A stretch of 27,107 nt of DNA from Spirogloea muscicola (Eukaryota > Streptophyta > Zygnematophyceae > Spirogloeales > Spirogloeaceae), in assembly GCA_009602725.1 (NCBI GenBank), contig WELB01000168.1:66875-93981 (forward strand), read 5' to 3'. Position 1 is the first letter of the stretch. Every line of letters begins with the position of its first letter. This document shows, piece after piece, positions 1 through 10,005 of this stretch. The notes under the pieces are model-generated. The model searched no databases, was not told where the DNA came from, and saw nothing but the letters and a program-made list of their open reading frames with translations. The translations under genes were made by a program, and so were the position numbers.

Positions 1-67
1 CGGGCCTTCACCCGGCGCCGCCGCCGCCGCCGCCGCAGCTGCCGCCAGGGGCAGCGCCGCGGCAGCC

Positions 68-340
68 ATGGCCACAGCTGGTCGGGGGTTTGGGGGCGGG
101 CGTGGCGGCAGCTCGGCCAGAGCGACGACGCCAAGCCGCGGCGACGGGACGCCGACGCCGCGACGTTCGAAGTCGTCACGTTGCCGTCTTATCCTCCCCA
201 GTGCAGATATACAGAAGTTAATTGACGTCTCGATGTTGCAGGCTGAGGCGAGACGCACAGCTCTTTCAATGGAAGGCAGTGGCCGTGAAAGGCCAGCCAA
301 AATAGAATGGACAAGGTCCAAAGAGCCGAAAAGCGCCTAA
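68..340 (+). CDS. Possible 3' end of an unidentified gene
   Basis: An open frame runs to a TAA at 338-340, and a TGTAA polyadenylation-type signal follows 47 nt later. This is the arrangement expected for the last exon of a green-algal gene that enters from the left. The first part (68 to about 190) is Gly/Arg/Ser-rich GC-driven sequence and may not be coding. The more natural-looking coding part is the end, roughly 200-340, which includes the residues ADIQKLIDVSMLQAEARR. Possible acceptor-like sites are the CAG ending at 240 and the pyrimidine-rich CCCCAG near 201. I do not recognise the protein, and the reading frame is not confirmed by any neighbour exon inside the window. Confidence 0.3.
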   Translation: MATAGRGFGGGRGGSSARATTPSRGDGTPTPRRSKSSRCRLILPSADIQKLIDVSMLQAEARRTALSMEGSGRERPAKIEWTRSKEPKSA

Positions 341-387
341 GCCACAGCTGTTCACGAGACTACAGAGGAGAGGAGGGAAATGTACTA

Positions 388-392
388 TGTAA
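388..392 (+). promoter_or_regulatory. TGTAA polyadenylation-type signal
   Basis: TGTAA lies 47 nt after the TAA at 340. In chlorophytes TGTAA replaces AATAAA as the near-upstream polyadenylation signal, normally 10-20 nt before cleavage. It supports a plus-strand transcript ending at about 405. Confidence 0.35.
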
Positions 393-447
393 ATACACGC
401 CATGCAAGCAGCACTTCTTAGGATACCATTTGTGGTGTCACTTTGTC

Positions 448-452
448 TTACA
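448..452 (-). promoter_or_regulatory. TGTAA polyadenylation-type signal of the beta-helix gene
   Basis: TTACA on the plus strand reads TGTAA on the minus strand, about 330 nt after the minus-strand stop at 780. It would end the beta-helix transcript near 435. That leaves only tens of bases between it and the plus-strand transcript that appears to end near 405. Confidence 0.35.
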
Positions 453-779
453 GTGAAGTTGTCTTGCAAATATCACATCATACTCCGAGGTGTAGCATAG
501 CAGAACCTGATCCCTGAGCGAGCGCAAGGCCAAAACCCACGCTAGCTGTCTAAAAGGTGCAGCATTTCTGCACTTGAGACTTTCCGGTCAGTGTCCTAAC
601 AGGCTAGCTTGGGCCTTGGCCTCGGGCTGCTTATGCTCCTGCAGCGCTAGGAATGTGGCGCCGAAGAAGTCAAGACCTCCCTTGCCGGGAATGTTGGAGT
701 TGGTGTAGCAGAAGCCTTCTTCTGTCTTCGAGCATTGACACCAAGCAAGGGGTTGATCAGCAGGATCCTGCTGGAGATG

Positions 780-3730
780 TTATTGGCTGTCGTTGACAAA
801 ACGTGCCATGTAGTAAGAGGCAGAGACTGGCATGGGACCCGTCCCTGATTTTGGGCATGAGCGCCATTGAGGGTAAGCCTTGTAGATGGGAGAAGTGGCT
901 TGTAGGCCATAGTCATTGTTGGCATAGTTGTTGAATCTCATGTCATACTTGTTGTTCGCGTCCGTGACATTCTTGCCCGGGTAGTTTTGGTAGACTATGG
1001 TGTTTATCAGCGGCAGCGCTGGCAGCTGCATCACTCCATTGTACTCTGGCAGATGGGTACTGAGAGTAGCCACTACCACAGACTGCAGGTACACAAAAGA
1101 GGACTAGACTGTCACGGGCTGACTGCACAAATCTTGATGGATCAAAGTGAGCGTGAGTGGCCCAGCTGTCCTCTTATGAGGTGCTGGCACTCTTCAAAAC
1201 TGCAGATCAAGTTGTGATGGAGAGCGCGGCAGGCTGACCTGCCAGTAGTTCTTCGTGGGCATGCCAGAGCAGTTGCCGGTGGTTGTCGAGTTGAACGTGC
1301 CCGTCAATTTCATTGGGTCATTGCAGTTGGTGCCGTTGATGGTTGTGACGGCGCAGAAGTTTGTCAGCCAGGGGTACAGCTGTTGGAAGATGACAAATGC
1401 ATATATGAGTCATAATCTGGACAATGATGGCCATTTCCTTGCCGCGACCCTGTAAGTTGCTGGATGCAGTAATGCCGAGCTGCCTCCGATGCAAGACACG
1501 AGAGTTGGGACCCGAACTGCCAGGCTCTGTCGACACTCACAGTTCGGAAGGCCGCTGTGTCATAGTATTGTTGACGTGTCTTGTCCCAGTAGGAGCCAGG
1601 ATCAGTGCCACAGTTCCAGTTGAGCTGGGGTGAAAGAAAGCCTGGCTGCGCGTATGAAGCTATGACGAGGTGAGAGGTGATGATGTTGGAGTGTCCCGTG
1701 TTCATCTTGAGGCCATTGCCATTTCCAATACAGACCATGCCATCCACGTTGATGCCAGAACTTGCGAAATCAATGTAGAGGCAGTGGGGAATGTGTCCCA
1801 CAACATAATTGCACACAAGTGTGTTATCTGCAAAACAAAGCGGGCAAAAGACAGGTAGCAAGCTCTGAGTCCGCCACTTCTGTCGGCAGGGAAAGCTGAG
1901 CATTGCACTCTTGACAGGTCAGAGTAAGCAGCAAGGGGTCATGTGGTCAGGTGAGTTTCGGTACGTACTGGGGTTTAACCAGTGAGTGACAAAGTATATG
2001 CCAGCGGCATCAGGGATGACACCCACAAAGTCGTCGTCCGCGACAATGTAGTTGTAGTTAAACACGTTCGACATAGCTGCTCAATGTCACACCAAGCAGA
2101 TGACAGTGTCAGCTACGCATGGCTGGACTGATGAAGCTCGCATTGTGCAAAGATTCTGAATGTAAGGGGGAGACAATTTGTTGAGAAAATTGTACAAAGA
2201 GGGAGTCAATCGAGCAGAAGGACCTGCATAGCTGAGGCACATATGTATTCCCTCACTCACCATCACCAGTGTTGTGTGCTCCCCTGCCGACGACTATGCC
2301 GGCAAAGATGAAGTTGTCAATGTAATTGTTTGACACAACATTCCCTACAGCTCCGTAGGCTATGTTGATCCCCACAACGTAACCGTGGACGTAATTATTA
2401 GTTATCACGTTCTTGTCAAGGGTGTAGTCTGGCTTGACAGAGTTGCCAGGTCCGCCAAGTATGATGGCCCAATCCATTGAGGTGATATCGTTGGAGTCGA
2501 TCAAGGAGTTGGTGCTGTAGAACAAGTGCAGAGCCCCACATATGACGCTCTGTACAATGTGGACATTGTCAGATTGGTAGATCGCCAGGGCTGGGCAGTA
2601 GGTATCATCCACGTTGCCGATGACTTTGAACGTGCAGTTTGATGTGGAGCTGTTGGTGACGGGAGAGTGGACGTCCACGCCCATGAAGAGGAAGTCGTGG
2701 ACGCCCTTGAGATACAAGACGGGCTGATCGTCACGGAGACCGGAGATGCGGAAGCGGTGGCCTGCGGCGGACTGTACGATGGTACACGAATGGTTGACGT
2801 TGAGCGTCGCCATGGTGGCAAGTGTGATGTTCTTTGTAAGGTTCAGGACGACGGTCTGAGTGGCAGGATAGTTCCTCCGGCTTATAAAGTCGTTCGCTGA
2901 ACCCACTGGGATCGTCAGCCTGTCAGACGAGCAGCTGCCCGGCGCTGCAAGAAACATCGCACGGGACTCAGAGACAGGCACAGCTCTCGCCCAAGCCACT
3001 ATGCCAGCGGCACGCTTGCAGTCGACTGTACGACAAGGTCCAGGTCTGCAACTCACGTGGTGGCGGAGGCCCAAGTGGCGCCGGAGATGTCGAAGGAGAT
3101 GGAGGTGATGGTAGTGGTGGAGATATTGGCGGTGGGGGCGGTAGAGATGTTGGAGGAGGGAATGGAGGAGGCGACTTGGGAGGGGGCGACAGGAGAGGTG
3201 GAGGGGGAGGAGAAGACTTGGGAGGGGGCGAAGGCAGTGCGGGAGGCGGAGGCGGCGGCTTCANTGGCGGGGGAGAGGCGGAGGGAGGTGGAGGAGAGAG
3301 GGGAGGTGGAGAGGGAGGTGGGGAGGGAGGTGGTGATGACGGCGGAGGAGGCGAGGGAGGAGGTGGGGAGCTGGCGAGCGGCGGCAGGAACGGCGGGGGC
3401 GGGGAGCGGTGGTGGTGGCGGCGCCGGGCTTCGGCAGCTGGCAGCGCGGCGAGACAGGGCGCAGCACTTTGACGTCAGCTCAGCGCCCAGTGCGGCAAAG
3501 CGACTGACGATCTATCGTCTCAGCAGGCCGACGCGAGCCGTGCTTCCTGATGGAGCCCCACGAGAAGCCCAGCCAGCTCGCACGCAGCGCGGCGACTCCA
3601 AGCACCGGCAGAATTTCGCGCGGCGGAGAGCGAGAGGGAGGAGCGGCTGCGGCTCACCGGGCGCCATGGCGGCGAGGGCGAGCGCGAGGAGGAGCAGCGG
3701 CGCCGCACGGCGAGCTGAGGGGGCCGCCAT
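780..3730 (-). CDS. Secreted proline-rich protein with right-handed beta-helix domain
   Basis: My spliced model has seven exons: 3730-3658, 3437-3057, 2944-2261, 2076-1969, 1827-1541, 1379-1239 and 1082-780. All introns are GT-AG, every join keeps frame, and the total is 658 aa. Residues 1-25 form a signal peptide (Arg residues, then a long Leu/Ala core ending in AMAPA). Residues about 35-152 are a Ser-Pro-rich stalk of repeated PPPSPPP-like units, typical of hydroxyproline-rich wall and matrix proteins of green algae. The rest has short repeating Asn-rich strands such as NVITNNYVHGYVVGINIAYG and VVSNNYIDNFIFAGIVVG, the pattern of a right-handed parallel beta-helix (pectate-lyase superfamily). 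I infer an extracellular matrix or polysaccharide-binding or -cleaving role; no catalytic residues can be assigned. An N base at 3264 leaves one stalk codon unknown. The start was chosen for the signal peptide and the phase-matched first intron. Confidence 0.8.
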
Positions 3731-4336
3731 GGTGCGCCTCGGAGGTGGCGGCGGCGGCGGCCGGGGGGGTGAGCTCCCGCCGCGGCGGAGGCGCCGGGAA
3801 GTTGACCCCCGCGGGCCGCAGAAAGCGCCGCGCCGCGCGCCGGGATCTCGGCGGGCGGCGCACGGACCTGAGGTGCCGACATCGCCGACGCCATCCCAGA
3901 GCGCTGAGGCTGGAGGGGCCGTGGGCGGCTGCCACGTGTAGATTCCAGGAAAGGCTGCCGCCCCCCGTGGGCCGTTTCCTGCCGTCCGATGCGGGATCTG
4001 TGCCGCCCTGTCCAGTATGACGCGCTCACGTGCACACGTGCGCGCGGGCGGGCCGTCGCCGAGCGGGGGCGGCGCTGCCTGCCAGACGTCAATCGGGTGT
4101 GCCCGTAAGCCCCACGTGCGCGGCAAGGGCGGGCCAGCCTGTCGTTATCCCCGGGATTGGGCCGCCCGGTGAGCACGTGCTGATCAGAATAAGCAGCGGG
4201 CGGCGAAGCGTCGCTCCGCCCCTGTCAGCGCCCGGAGGCAGCCGCCAAGGCGCGGCCCTGCCCTGCAAGTGGCAAATGTCGAGGACCCACGCTGCAAGAA
4301 AGATGGCAAGTTGCTCCCTGCACCTCTTTCTTTGGC
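3731..4336. other. Upstream region of the beta-helix gene, no gene seen
   Basis: This is GC-rich DNA with several overlapping open frames in all phases, which is expected at this base composition. It probably holds the promoter and 5' untranslated region of the minus-strand secreted protein. I see no clear TATA box and no recognisable protein. Confidence 0.5.
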
Positions 4337-4369
4337 TTTGAACATTGTCCATTCTTTTTGGGTTGGCTT
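4337..4369 (+). repeat. Short dispersed repeat, copy A of an inverted pair
   Basis: This 33-nt block matches the reverse complement of 5834-5866 at 29 of 33 positions, and all four differences are C/T transitions. The conserved core is TTGTCCAT, followed by a T-rich stretch and TGGCTT. Partial relatives occur near 4485-4500 (CTTTTTGGGCTGGGCC) and near 19660-19680 (TTGTCCATTCC then TTTGGGCTGGC). Confidence 0.6.
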
Positions 4370-5129
4370 TGCCAGCCCCTCTTCTCAATGGGCGAGCACC
4401 TTCTTCTGTACACCTCGCTGTGTACACTTGGCAAGCGACTCGATGGCATGGAGGCTGGGCTGCTCGTGCTGCTCGTGCTTTTTGGGCTGGGCCTTCCACC
4501 GCCACTGTCGTTAAGATCTTAGAGCTTGGCGGAGGGGACCCAGAAAAGCCGCGCAAGCCGCTGGACATTTCGAGCCAGCGGGTCTTAAGTGCCAAGTGGA
4601 CGTCGTCTACAAGCGTGACAACTGCCGCCAGCGGGTGGTCTGTGTACCTCTTCTTCCTGGCGCCTGCCACTTGGCCGACTGCGTAGCCCCCTCCTCCGAC
4701 GAATGTTGGGAGCTCCTAGATTCAAAAGCAGTTGGTGGTGACGTAGTCTGCAATGATCCGGGGCCCCCACCCCCCCGCCCCAGCGCGCTGGCAAACGAGA
4801 TTAGCATGCCGCGCGTGTCACGCCCCAGCTTCAGGGGCATGCTGCTGAAGTTCTCCTTGGTGCAGTCTCTGTCTCCAGGAAGATGCCGTACAAAGGCGAG
4901 GAGAGTCGTGCGTGCCGGTCCGCTCCCCACCCCGTCCGCACCAGAGCATGTGTGCCGCCAACGCCGCTGCCTCTGACGCCGCTCTTGGCTGTCGTCAAGG
5001 GATTACTTTCCGGCGGCGGTTTCTGACTTGCGGTTCTTAACTAGAGCTTAGTAAGCGGTTATCTTACAGGGGAAGCTTTCGGAAAGTGTTGTTTGGCCCC
5101 TTCGGACTTTGTCAAATATTTTAGGCTGG
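4370..5129. other. Interval without a recognised gene
   Basis: Only short overlapping open frames are present, none with a family motif. The interval lies between the two arms of the inverted repeat. Near 5124-5160 it holds another GGCTGGCTATTCACAGCCC-like block resembling the sequence beside copy B, so much of it is probably repeat-derived. Confidence 0.4.
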
Positions 5130-5858
5130 CTATTCACAGCCCTCGCCCCCTTTAATAAAGCCACTTTCTTCCTTCTGAGCTGCGCTCGCTCGATTGCACT
5201 GCACCACACCATGGAGGCAGGTTGGATGGAGGCCGAGGAGGTGGTAGACTGCTGTCTGGAAGATGTCGTCCGGCATCCTGGGCGCAGCATAGATTGGCAG
5301 GGTCATCAACCATGCTGCCACCTCTCGGGAGGATGCAGACAACAGCCGCTCGCGTCCCCGGAGGTCGCCTGTGGGCAGGAGCTCCGCAGCCGCGTGGAAG
5401 GAGCCTTTATCCACCTCCACCATAAAGCGAGCTTGGGCGCGGAGGTCGGCCGTGTGCAAGAGGTGCGCGAATGGAACTGTCTGCTGCGCCGGGGCGGGGT
5501 GGTCCGCAAGCAGCATATCGCGGGCCGAGCGTAGAGCCGCTTAAAAGGGCAGCGAGCCGGTCTCCCCGTCCGCTGCCGCCTGCTCCAGCATACGACCACC
5601 ATGCCAGATGAACCGCTGGTACATGGGAGCCGCAAGTTGCGCCCAGCTGCCCAGGCACGCTGTCCGGCAGGCGCGAGCAAGCGGGCGGCAGCCCAAATCT
5701 CCACGTCTCACTGGCAGCGAGGCCTGACGAACAGCGGCTGGCGACTCGAGGGAGGCCGGATGCAGGACAAGGAGGGGCGGTGCTGAGCTTCCGGACAATG
5801 ACGTGAGCCTTCCAAATGGGGCGGGGCTGTGAGAAGCCAGCCCAGAAAGGATGGACAA
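5130..5858 (-). pseudogene. Decayed retroelement fragment (C-terminal region of a reverse-transcriptase polyprotein)
   Basis: One minus-strand frame is open from 5858 to 5130 except for a TAA in the 5540s (after the residues GSLPF). Coding character continues in the same frame on both sides of that stop. Around 5366-5223 the translation contains LLSASSREVAAWLMTLP followed by MPDDIFQTAVYHLLGLHPT. This resembles the region that follows the reverse transcriptase in many non-LTR-type elements of algae and oomycetes (a 'Ser-x-x-Ala-x-Ala-Trp-Leu...Pro' block, then an Arg/His-rich 'RLGL'-type end). The cysteine-rich segment that usually follows is not visible. The internal stop, missing reverse-transcriptase domain and missing downstream domain mark it as a relic. 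Family assignment comes from remembered motif resemblance only. Confidence 0.5.
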
Positions 5859-5866
5859 TATTCAAA
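5834..5866 (-). repeat. Short dispersed repeat, copy B of an inverted pair
   Basis: This is the reverse-complement partner of 4337-4369 and lies at the upstream edge of the retroelement relic. The pair brackets about 1.5 kb. Similarity falls off after about 38 nt, so these are not long terminal inverted repeats. Confidence 0.6.
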
Positions 5867-6200
5867 CCACACGGCTATGCAAGACTCCAGGCCTAAGGAA
5901 CAAGCCTAGGAAGCGATTGTAGGCAGCCGCAAGTCAGAGCAACTTGCAGCCGGACGCGTTGTGAGGGGGGGCGATGCGCATGTGCTAAGGCGCGGGGCCG
6001 CGCTGACGCCCCGGACGAAAAGTAATTTAGGGGATCGAAGGCCCTGCCCTGGTCGCGCCAAAGCTTTCGTCGCGGCCAGGGTGGGCGTTGGTGGGGTCAC
6101 GCCAAAACGGGTCCCCGTACTCATTCCGGGAGATGCGCCCGGCCGGGCACGCTGGGAATCTTGGCAAATTGGTCGCGCAGGCGAACAGCCCCACCCCCAC

Positions 6201-6213
6201 CCCCCCCCCCCCC
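6201..6213 (+). repeat. Poly-C run (13 C)
   Basis: An uninterrupted run of C follows two shorter C runs separated by A (6191-6200). It is a simple homopolymer tract, prone to length error in sequencing. Confidence 0.9.
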
Positions 6214-6260
6214 GGCGCCACTGGCGGCCGGAACGACGCCGCCATGGCCGTCGCAAACGG

Positions 6261-6276
6261 TTTAGGGTTAGGGTTT
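6261..6276 (+). repeat. Interstitial telomere-like repeat, G-rich strand on +
   Basis: TTTAGGG, TTAGGG and TTT occur in direct succession: just over two units of the plant-type telomere repeat. It points toward the opposite-facing tract at 6596-6633. Confidence 0.7.
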
Positions 6277-6595
6277 GTGGCCTCCTGAATGTGAGAACAT
6301 GGTGCACCGGCGATCGAGCTGGGAACTATTTGAGCAGCCCAGCGGGCTGAAGGAGCGCTCCCTGTTCGCCAGAAAGCTGGTCGAGCCTTAGCTGGTGGCG
6401 CTAGGGCTCGTCAATTGCCGTCCGGTTTTCGGGCATCAGTTAGCGACCTCTACTCGTGGCTACTGAGCGGGTCAGCTTGGCAGCAGGTGATGAACGTCTG
6501 TTAATGTGCTTGCCTTGGTCCTTGGCCACTCAAGCCCTCCATCACTCAATACACACTCAATCTTGTTAATGGGGATGCCCCGGCTTACCCTGAAT
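6277..6595. other. Spacer between two facing telomere-like tracts
   Basis: About 320 nt of unique-looking sequence with no open frame of note and no recognised motif. Confidence 0.5.
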
Positions 6596-6633
6596 CCTAA
6601 ACCCTAAGCCCTAAACCATAACCCTAAACCCTA
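6596..6633 (-). repeat. Interstitial telomere-like repeat, C-rich strand on +
   Basis: The tract holds five and a half CCCTAAA-type units with small changes: CCTAAA, CCCTAAG, CCCTAAA, CCATAA, CCCTAAA, CCCTA. The G-rich strand is the minus strand, so this tract faces the one at 6261. Confidence 0.85.
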
Positions 6634-6739
6634 TCGGGCTCACTCCAGATCTGAGGACATGCGGTGCTCCCGTGCGCCCTAGCCATGGCTGCCACCCACC
6701 TTAGGTGAGGGCGCAGTCTGTGCTAGTCTGTCTGCCGCC

Positions 6740-7303
6740 ATGAGCGGATCTGCGTCCGTGCCACCGCGACAGGGGCGGTCTGTTAGTCCTGTGGGAAAGG
6801 GCAATGGAGGACAGATGGAGGACTCTGACTGGCGAAGACAAGGATCTGAGCATGTGGATCGCAGCAGACATGAGAAGGAGCAGGAGCAGCCAGACCAAGA
6901 AAGCTTTCACTGGAACCCCTTGACCGCCGCACTGAACCCTATTGTTTGTAACTCCTTTGACCCCGACAACCCTTATTCTCTCATTTCACTCGGCCCGTCT
7001 TCTGTCGCCCGAGTAGCGCTGTCGCGCCGGCGCCGCACCGGAGGTGCGAGTGCGGCCGAGCCTGCACCGAGCGCCTCTCTCCCCGTCGGCGAGCCTCGGA
7101 CCTCCTCGCTGTACACCAATCTTGGAATACCACTGCTCCGTCGTGCTTCCGTTGCAAAGGTCCATCTCAAGGTCTCTCTTGTTCGGCTCCGGTTGCAGTC
7201 TCGTGTTACTGAGCTCACTTCTTGGTCGCGTGGTATGGCTTGCTGCATCGGCTATCTCCGCTGCCGTCCGCCTCAACGCTTTCTGTACTTCCCTCGGGGC
7301 TGA
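6740..7303 (+). CDS. Unrecognised open reading frame, 187 aa
   Basis: This is the longest ATG-started frame in the gene-poor 6-10 kb stretch, beginning about 100 nt after the telomere-like tract. Residues about 30-55 are charged and Gln-rich (for example RHEKEQEQPDQESFHW), and the rest is basic with no domain I recognise. It has no splice-linked partner exon that I can identify and no TGTAA close behind the stop. It may be chance, transposon-derived, or the first exon of an unidentified gene. Confidence 0.2.
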   Translation: MSGSASVPPRQGRSVSPVGKGNGGQMEDSDWRRQGSEHVDRSRHEKEQEQPDQESFHWNPLTAALNPIVCNSFDPDNPYSLISLGPSSVARVALSRRRRTGGASAAEPAPSASLPVGEPRTSSLYTNLGIPLLRRASVAKVHLKVSLVRLRLQSRVTELTSWSRGMACCIGYLRCRPPQRFLYFPRG

Positions 7304-9833
7304 CCACACCGTCATTGCCGCCATCTTTGAAACGCGCGTACTTTCTATTTGGCCCTTTTTCTGGCCAATGGATTTATTGCCACGTTCCTATCGAGTGCCT
7401 ACCGTTCGAAAAGTGCTGTGCAATGGTCACAGCATGTGCAGGACAAGTACCGTAATTTTGGGTCGGCAGGTCCAAGTCCGTCTTGCGATGGCTGTTGCCA
7501 CGGCTAGCCAGTCGCAGCCACTCCCGGCTGATCAGCACCATTCATGCCTCTTGCTGTATGTCGTCTCGCACTTTTCAACTACAGCAACTCTGCTTCTTTG
7601 GAGTGGCGTGCTTCGCTGTCGCCACTGTCGATGACATTCTGGCTTCGTCATCCGCAACCCCTGCCTTTTTGGTGGAGCCCCTCTCCCATGCTTTCCTCTC
7701 CCATGCTTAAGACCTTCTCGCAAGCCGCACCTCCTCACTACGACCGTCCTCTACATATTCTGAGCTCCCTTTGCTATCCGTGGTCTATGGCATAAGCTTG
7801 TCGGACTCGGAGGCAGACGCCACTTGCCTCCGCTCTTGATGTGCAAATCGGCCTTGCACTTGCCGCTGCTGTCAGCCTCTGCAAGAGTGACTCTGTGCTA
7901 TGACCGGCGTGTCCAACTTCGCCTGCTGAACAAGGCTGCATGTCTTTGTAGGATTATGCTCTTGCATTGCTTTGTCAACCCCCTCTACTGGAACTGCTTG
8001 CCCATCCTTTTCATTTCTTCTGGGTTGCCTCTGGGTTGTCCTCCTCGTGCCTCTTCTCAACCATCCTCCCACTGACATGAGCACTCTTTGTTACTCATTC
8101 ATTAATTTCATAAACAGCCACTCCCCTTCGTGCACACGCCCTTCAAATCCGCGTGGCAAACGCCAACAGCATCCAGTTGCTCCAAGCATGGAGGCCCTTA
8201 CAGTTCCAGATAGGTGCTTAAAACAAGCTGTGATGTTGACAACCTCGGCATATTGTATGTCATTCTTCTCGTTCATCTCCTCAGACGACCACATCTTTAC
8301 ACGGCATCAGGCAGTAATGGTATTCTCTCCCTCACATCAAGCATGGAGCCACATCTAGGCACTTGAAAGCTTACCTGGGCAACAATTGGCCTGCGCCGGG
8401 CTTGCCAGCCCACTGGCACCTCCTAGAGCTGCTTGCTGAGCCCTTAAGCAGAGAGATGCGCTGCGCGGGTTGGCATGCACTCGACACCCCAAGTTTGCAG
8501 ATGAGCACCGAGCTTTTGGGAGCAAAGCTGGGGTCCGAATGTCCTCACCCGTGCCCCGCACTGTCAATATCTGCTTGAGTCTCTTTAATGCTTCTAGTCG
8601 CCGAGCAACACCAGGCGACTCTAGGCTGCCTATGGAGAAGATGACAATGGACGAGATGATAAATTTCCAAATTGTTGGGCAGTCATGCTCTCATATTCCA
8701 AACTGTTGCTGGGCGCCTCTCTCGTCATCCCCCTTTGGGCTACCTTCTCAAGCCACTGCCACATTATCAAGCAATCTTTTGGGCTGTCCAGGTAATTTAC
8801 CAACATAGCATTCCTTGATTCATCGATTCTTTTGATGTTCTCCTTCCGTCATGTACTTTTTCTTGTTGATCGGCTTACTGCTTTCAACACTGCAGGACAA
8901 TCAGCTCACTTGGCTCAACCTTTGGATAATCAGGACAATGTGCAACCATAGAGCACTGCTTATTCAAACGAGTAGGAACAGGGAGCTGCATCTTACCAAG
9001 CCAGGGGAAGCTGCTGACCAGCGCATTTTTGCAAAACAAGGAGCTTCGGCACACTGGAGATATGGCCAGCTCCACCGCTACATACTATTCCAGAGGGCTT
9101 ATCGCGCAAGCTGTACTGCTATGAACACCCTCTTCAAGAGGGTAGTTCACCACATGAACAGCTTGTCAGCCATGCATATCCTGAGTTGGATGATTCGAAT
9201 GGCAGCTGCAGTCATGGTTGATTTTGTGACCCAAAAGTCTTGTAACAGATAAGATCTCAAATTAGAGAACTTTGCAGACAAGCTCATTGCGCATTTATCT
9301 CAAACCTCTCAAATCTACATCCTTTGGCTGCAAGGGGTATTGGGGTCACTAGCTTCCATGTACAGTATGTCCTCAATCATATTAGCGACGAGGAGCTGCA
9401 GTGGAGAAATGTGCCAACAAACAACACCTAATGCCCCCCACCTTTTCCCTTGAGGCACTTTCTCACATCAAGCAAGGCGCTTTCCCAAACTTATGCTGTT
9501 GAGATACAACTCTTGAGAGACGACTTAGTCTGCTTGTGAGCCTGCTGCAGCAGTGTGCTTGGCTTCAAGGGACATAGCACCACCATTTGCACGGGATGGC
9601 ACAGTAAGCTGCTCAACCATGCACGATCCTCAGGTCAACAGCATAGGTCAGCTGCAGCGTCACCAGCCTCTCAGCTGATCCTGTGAAGCAACGCCGACGA
9701 CGGCGTGAAGAATGTGAAGTCTTGCTATGCCATAGGGCAGCTACCTTTCCACAGATCATACTGCTTCTCTACAAGTCATACTGCTCCCTACCAATTTCTA
9801 ATGGCACGAGTATCTACATCTGAGCTTTGTATC
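7304..9833. other. About 2.5 kb with no recognised gene
   Basis: Base composition is closer to even than in the flanking genes. Open frames are short and show no family motifs on either strand. No tRNA-like fold or convincing transposon end was seen. A perfect 17-nt palindrome sits at 9127-9143. The right edge is the 3' flank of the peptidase gene. Confidence 0.5.
9127..9143. repeat. Perfect 17-nt palindrome
   Basis: ACCCTCTT, a central C, then AAGAGGGT. It stands alone in sequence without a recognised gene. Confidence 0.6.
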
Positions 9834-9838
9834 TTACA
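9834..9838 (-). promoter_or_regulatory. TGTAA polyadenylation-type signal of the peptidase gene
   Basis: TGTAA on the minus strand lies about 170 nt after the TGA at 10008-10006, a normal 3' untranslated length for a chlorophyte gene. Confidence 0.45.
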
Positions 9839-10005
9839 ACAAGGCTTGCCACCACCACTGACTGCTACAAGAGCTCAGAGCCAGCCATCTAGGCTATCCT
9901 GCAGAAACTTATCATCAGGAAGAAAGCATTGTGGTCGTGGGAGGACATCAAATGCAGGAGGGAGGTGGGAGGCAATAGTGGGATAAGCAGTGGCTAGACT
10001 TGTGC

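Noticed and set aside
3057-3941. 294-codon plus-strand frame rich in Glu/Gly/Arg
   Set aside because: It is the antisense of the proline-rich stalk exon and first intron of the minus-strand gene, whose phases and signal peptide fit together.
4089-4670. 193-codon minus-strand frame overlapping repeat copy A
   Set aside because: Its translation has no recognisable domain and crosses the dispersed repeat; probably non-coding.
6701-6910. 69-codon minus-strand frame starting with a hydrophobic, signal-like stretch
   Set aside because: It overlaps the plus-strand frame at 6740 and has no continuation or domain. A Leu-rich start alone is weak evidence.
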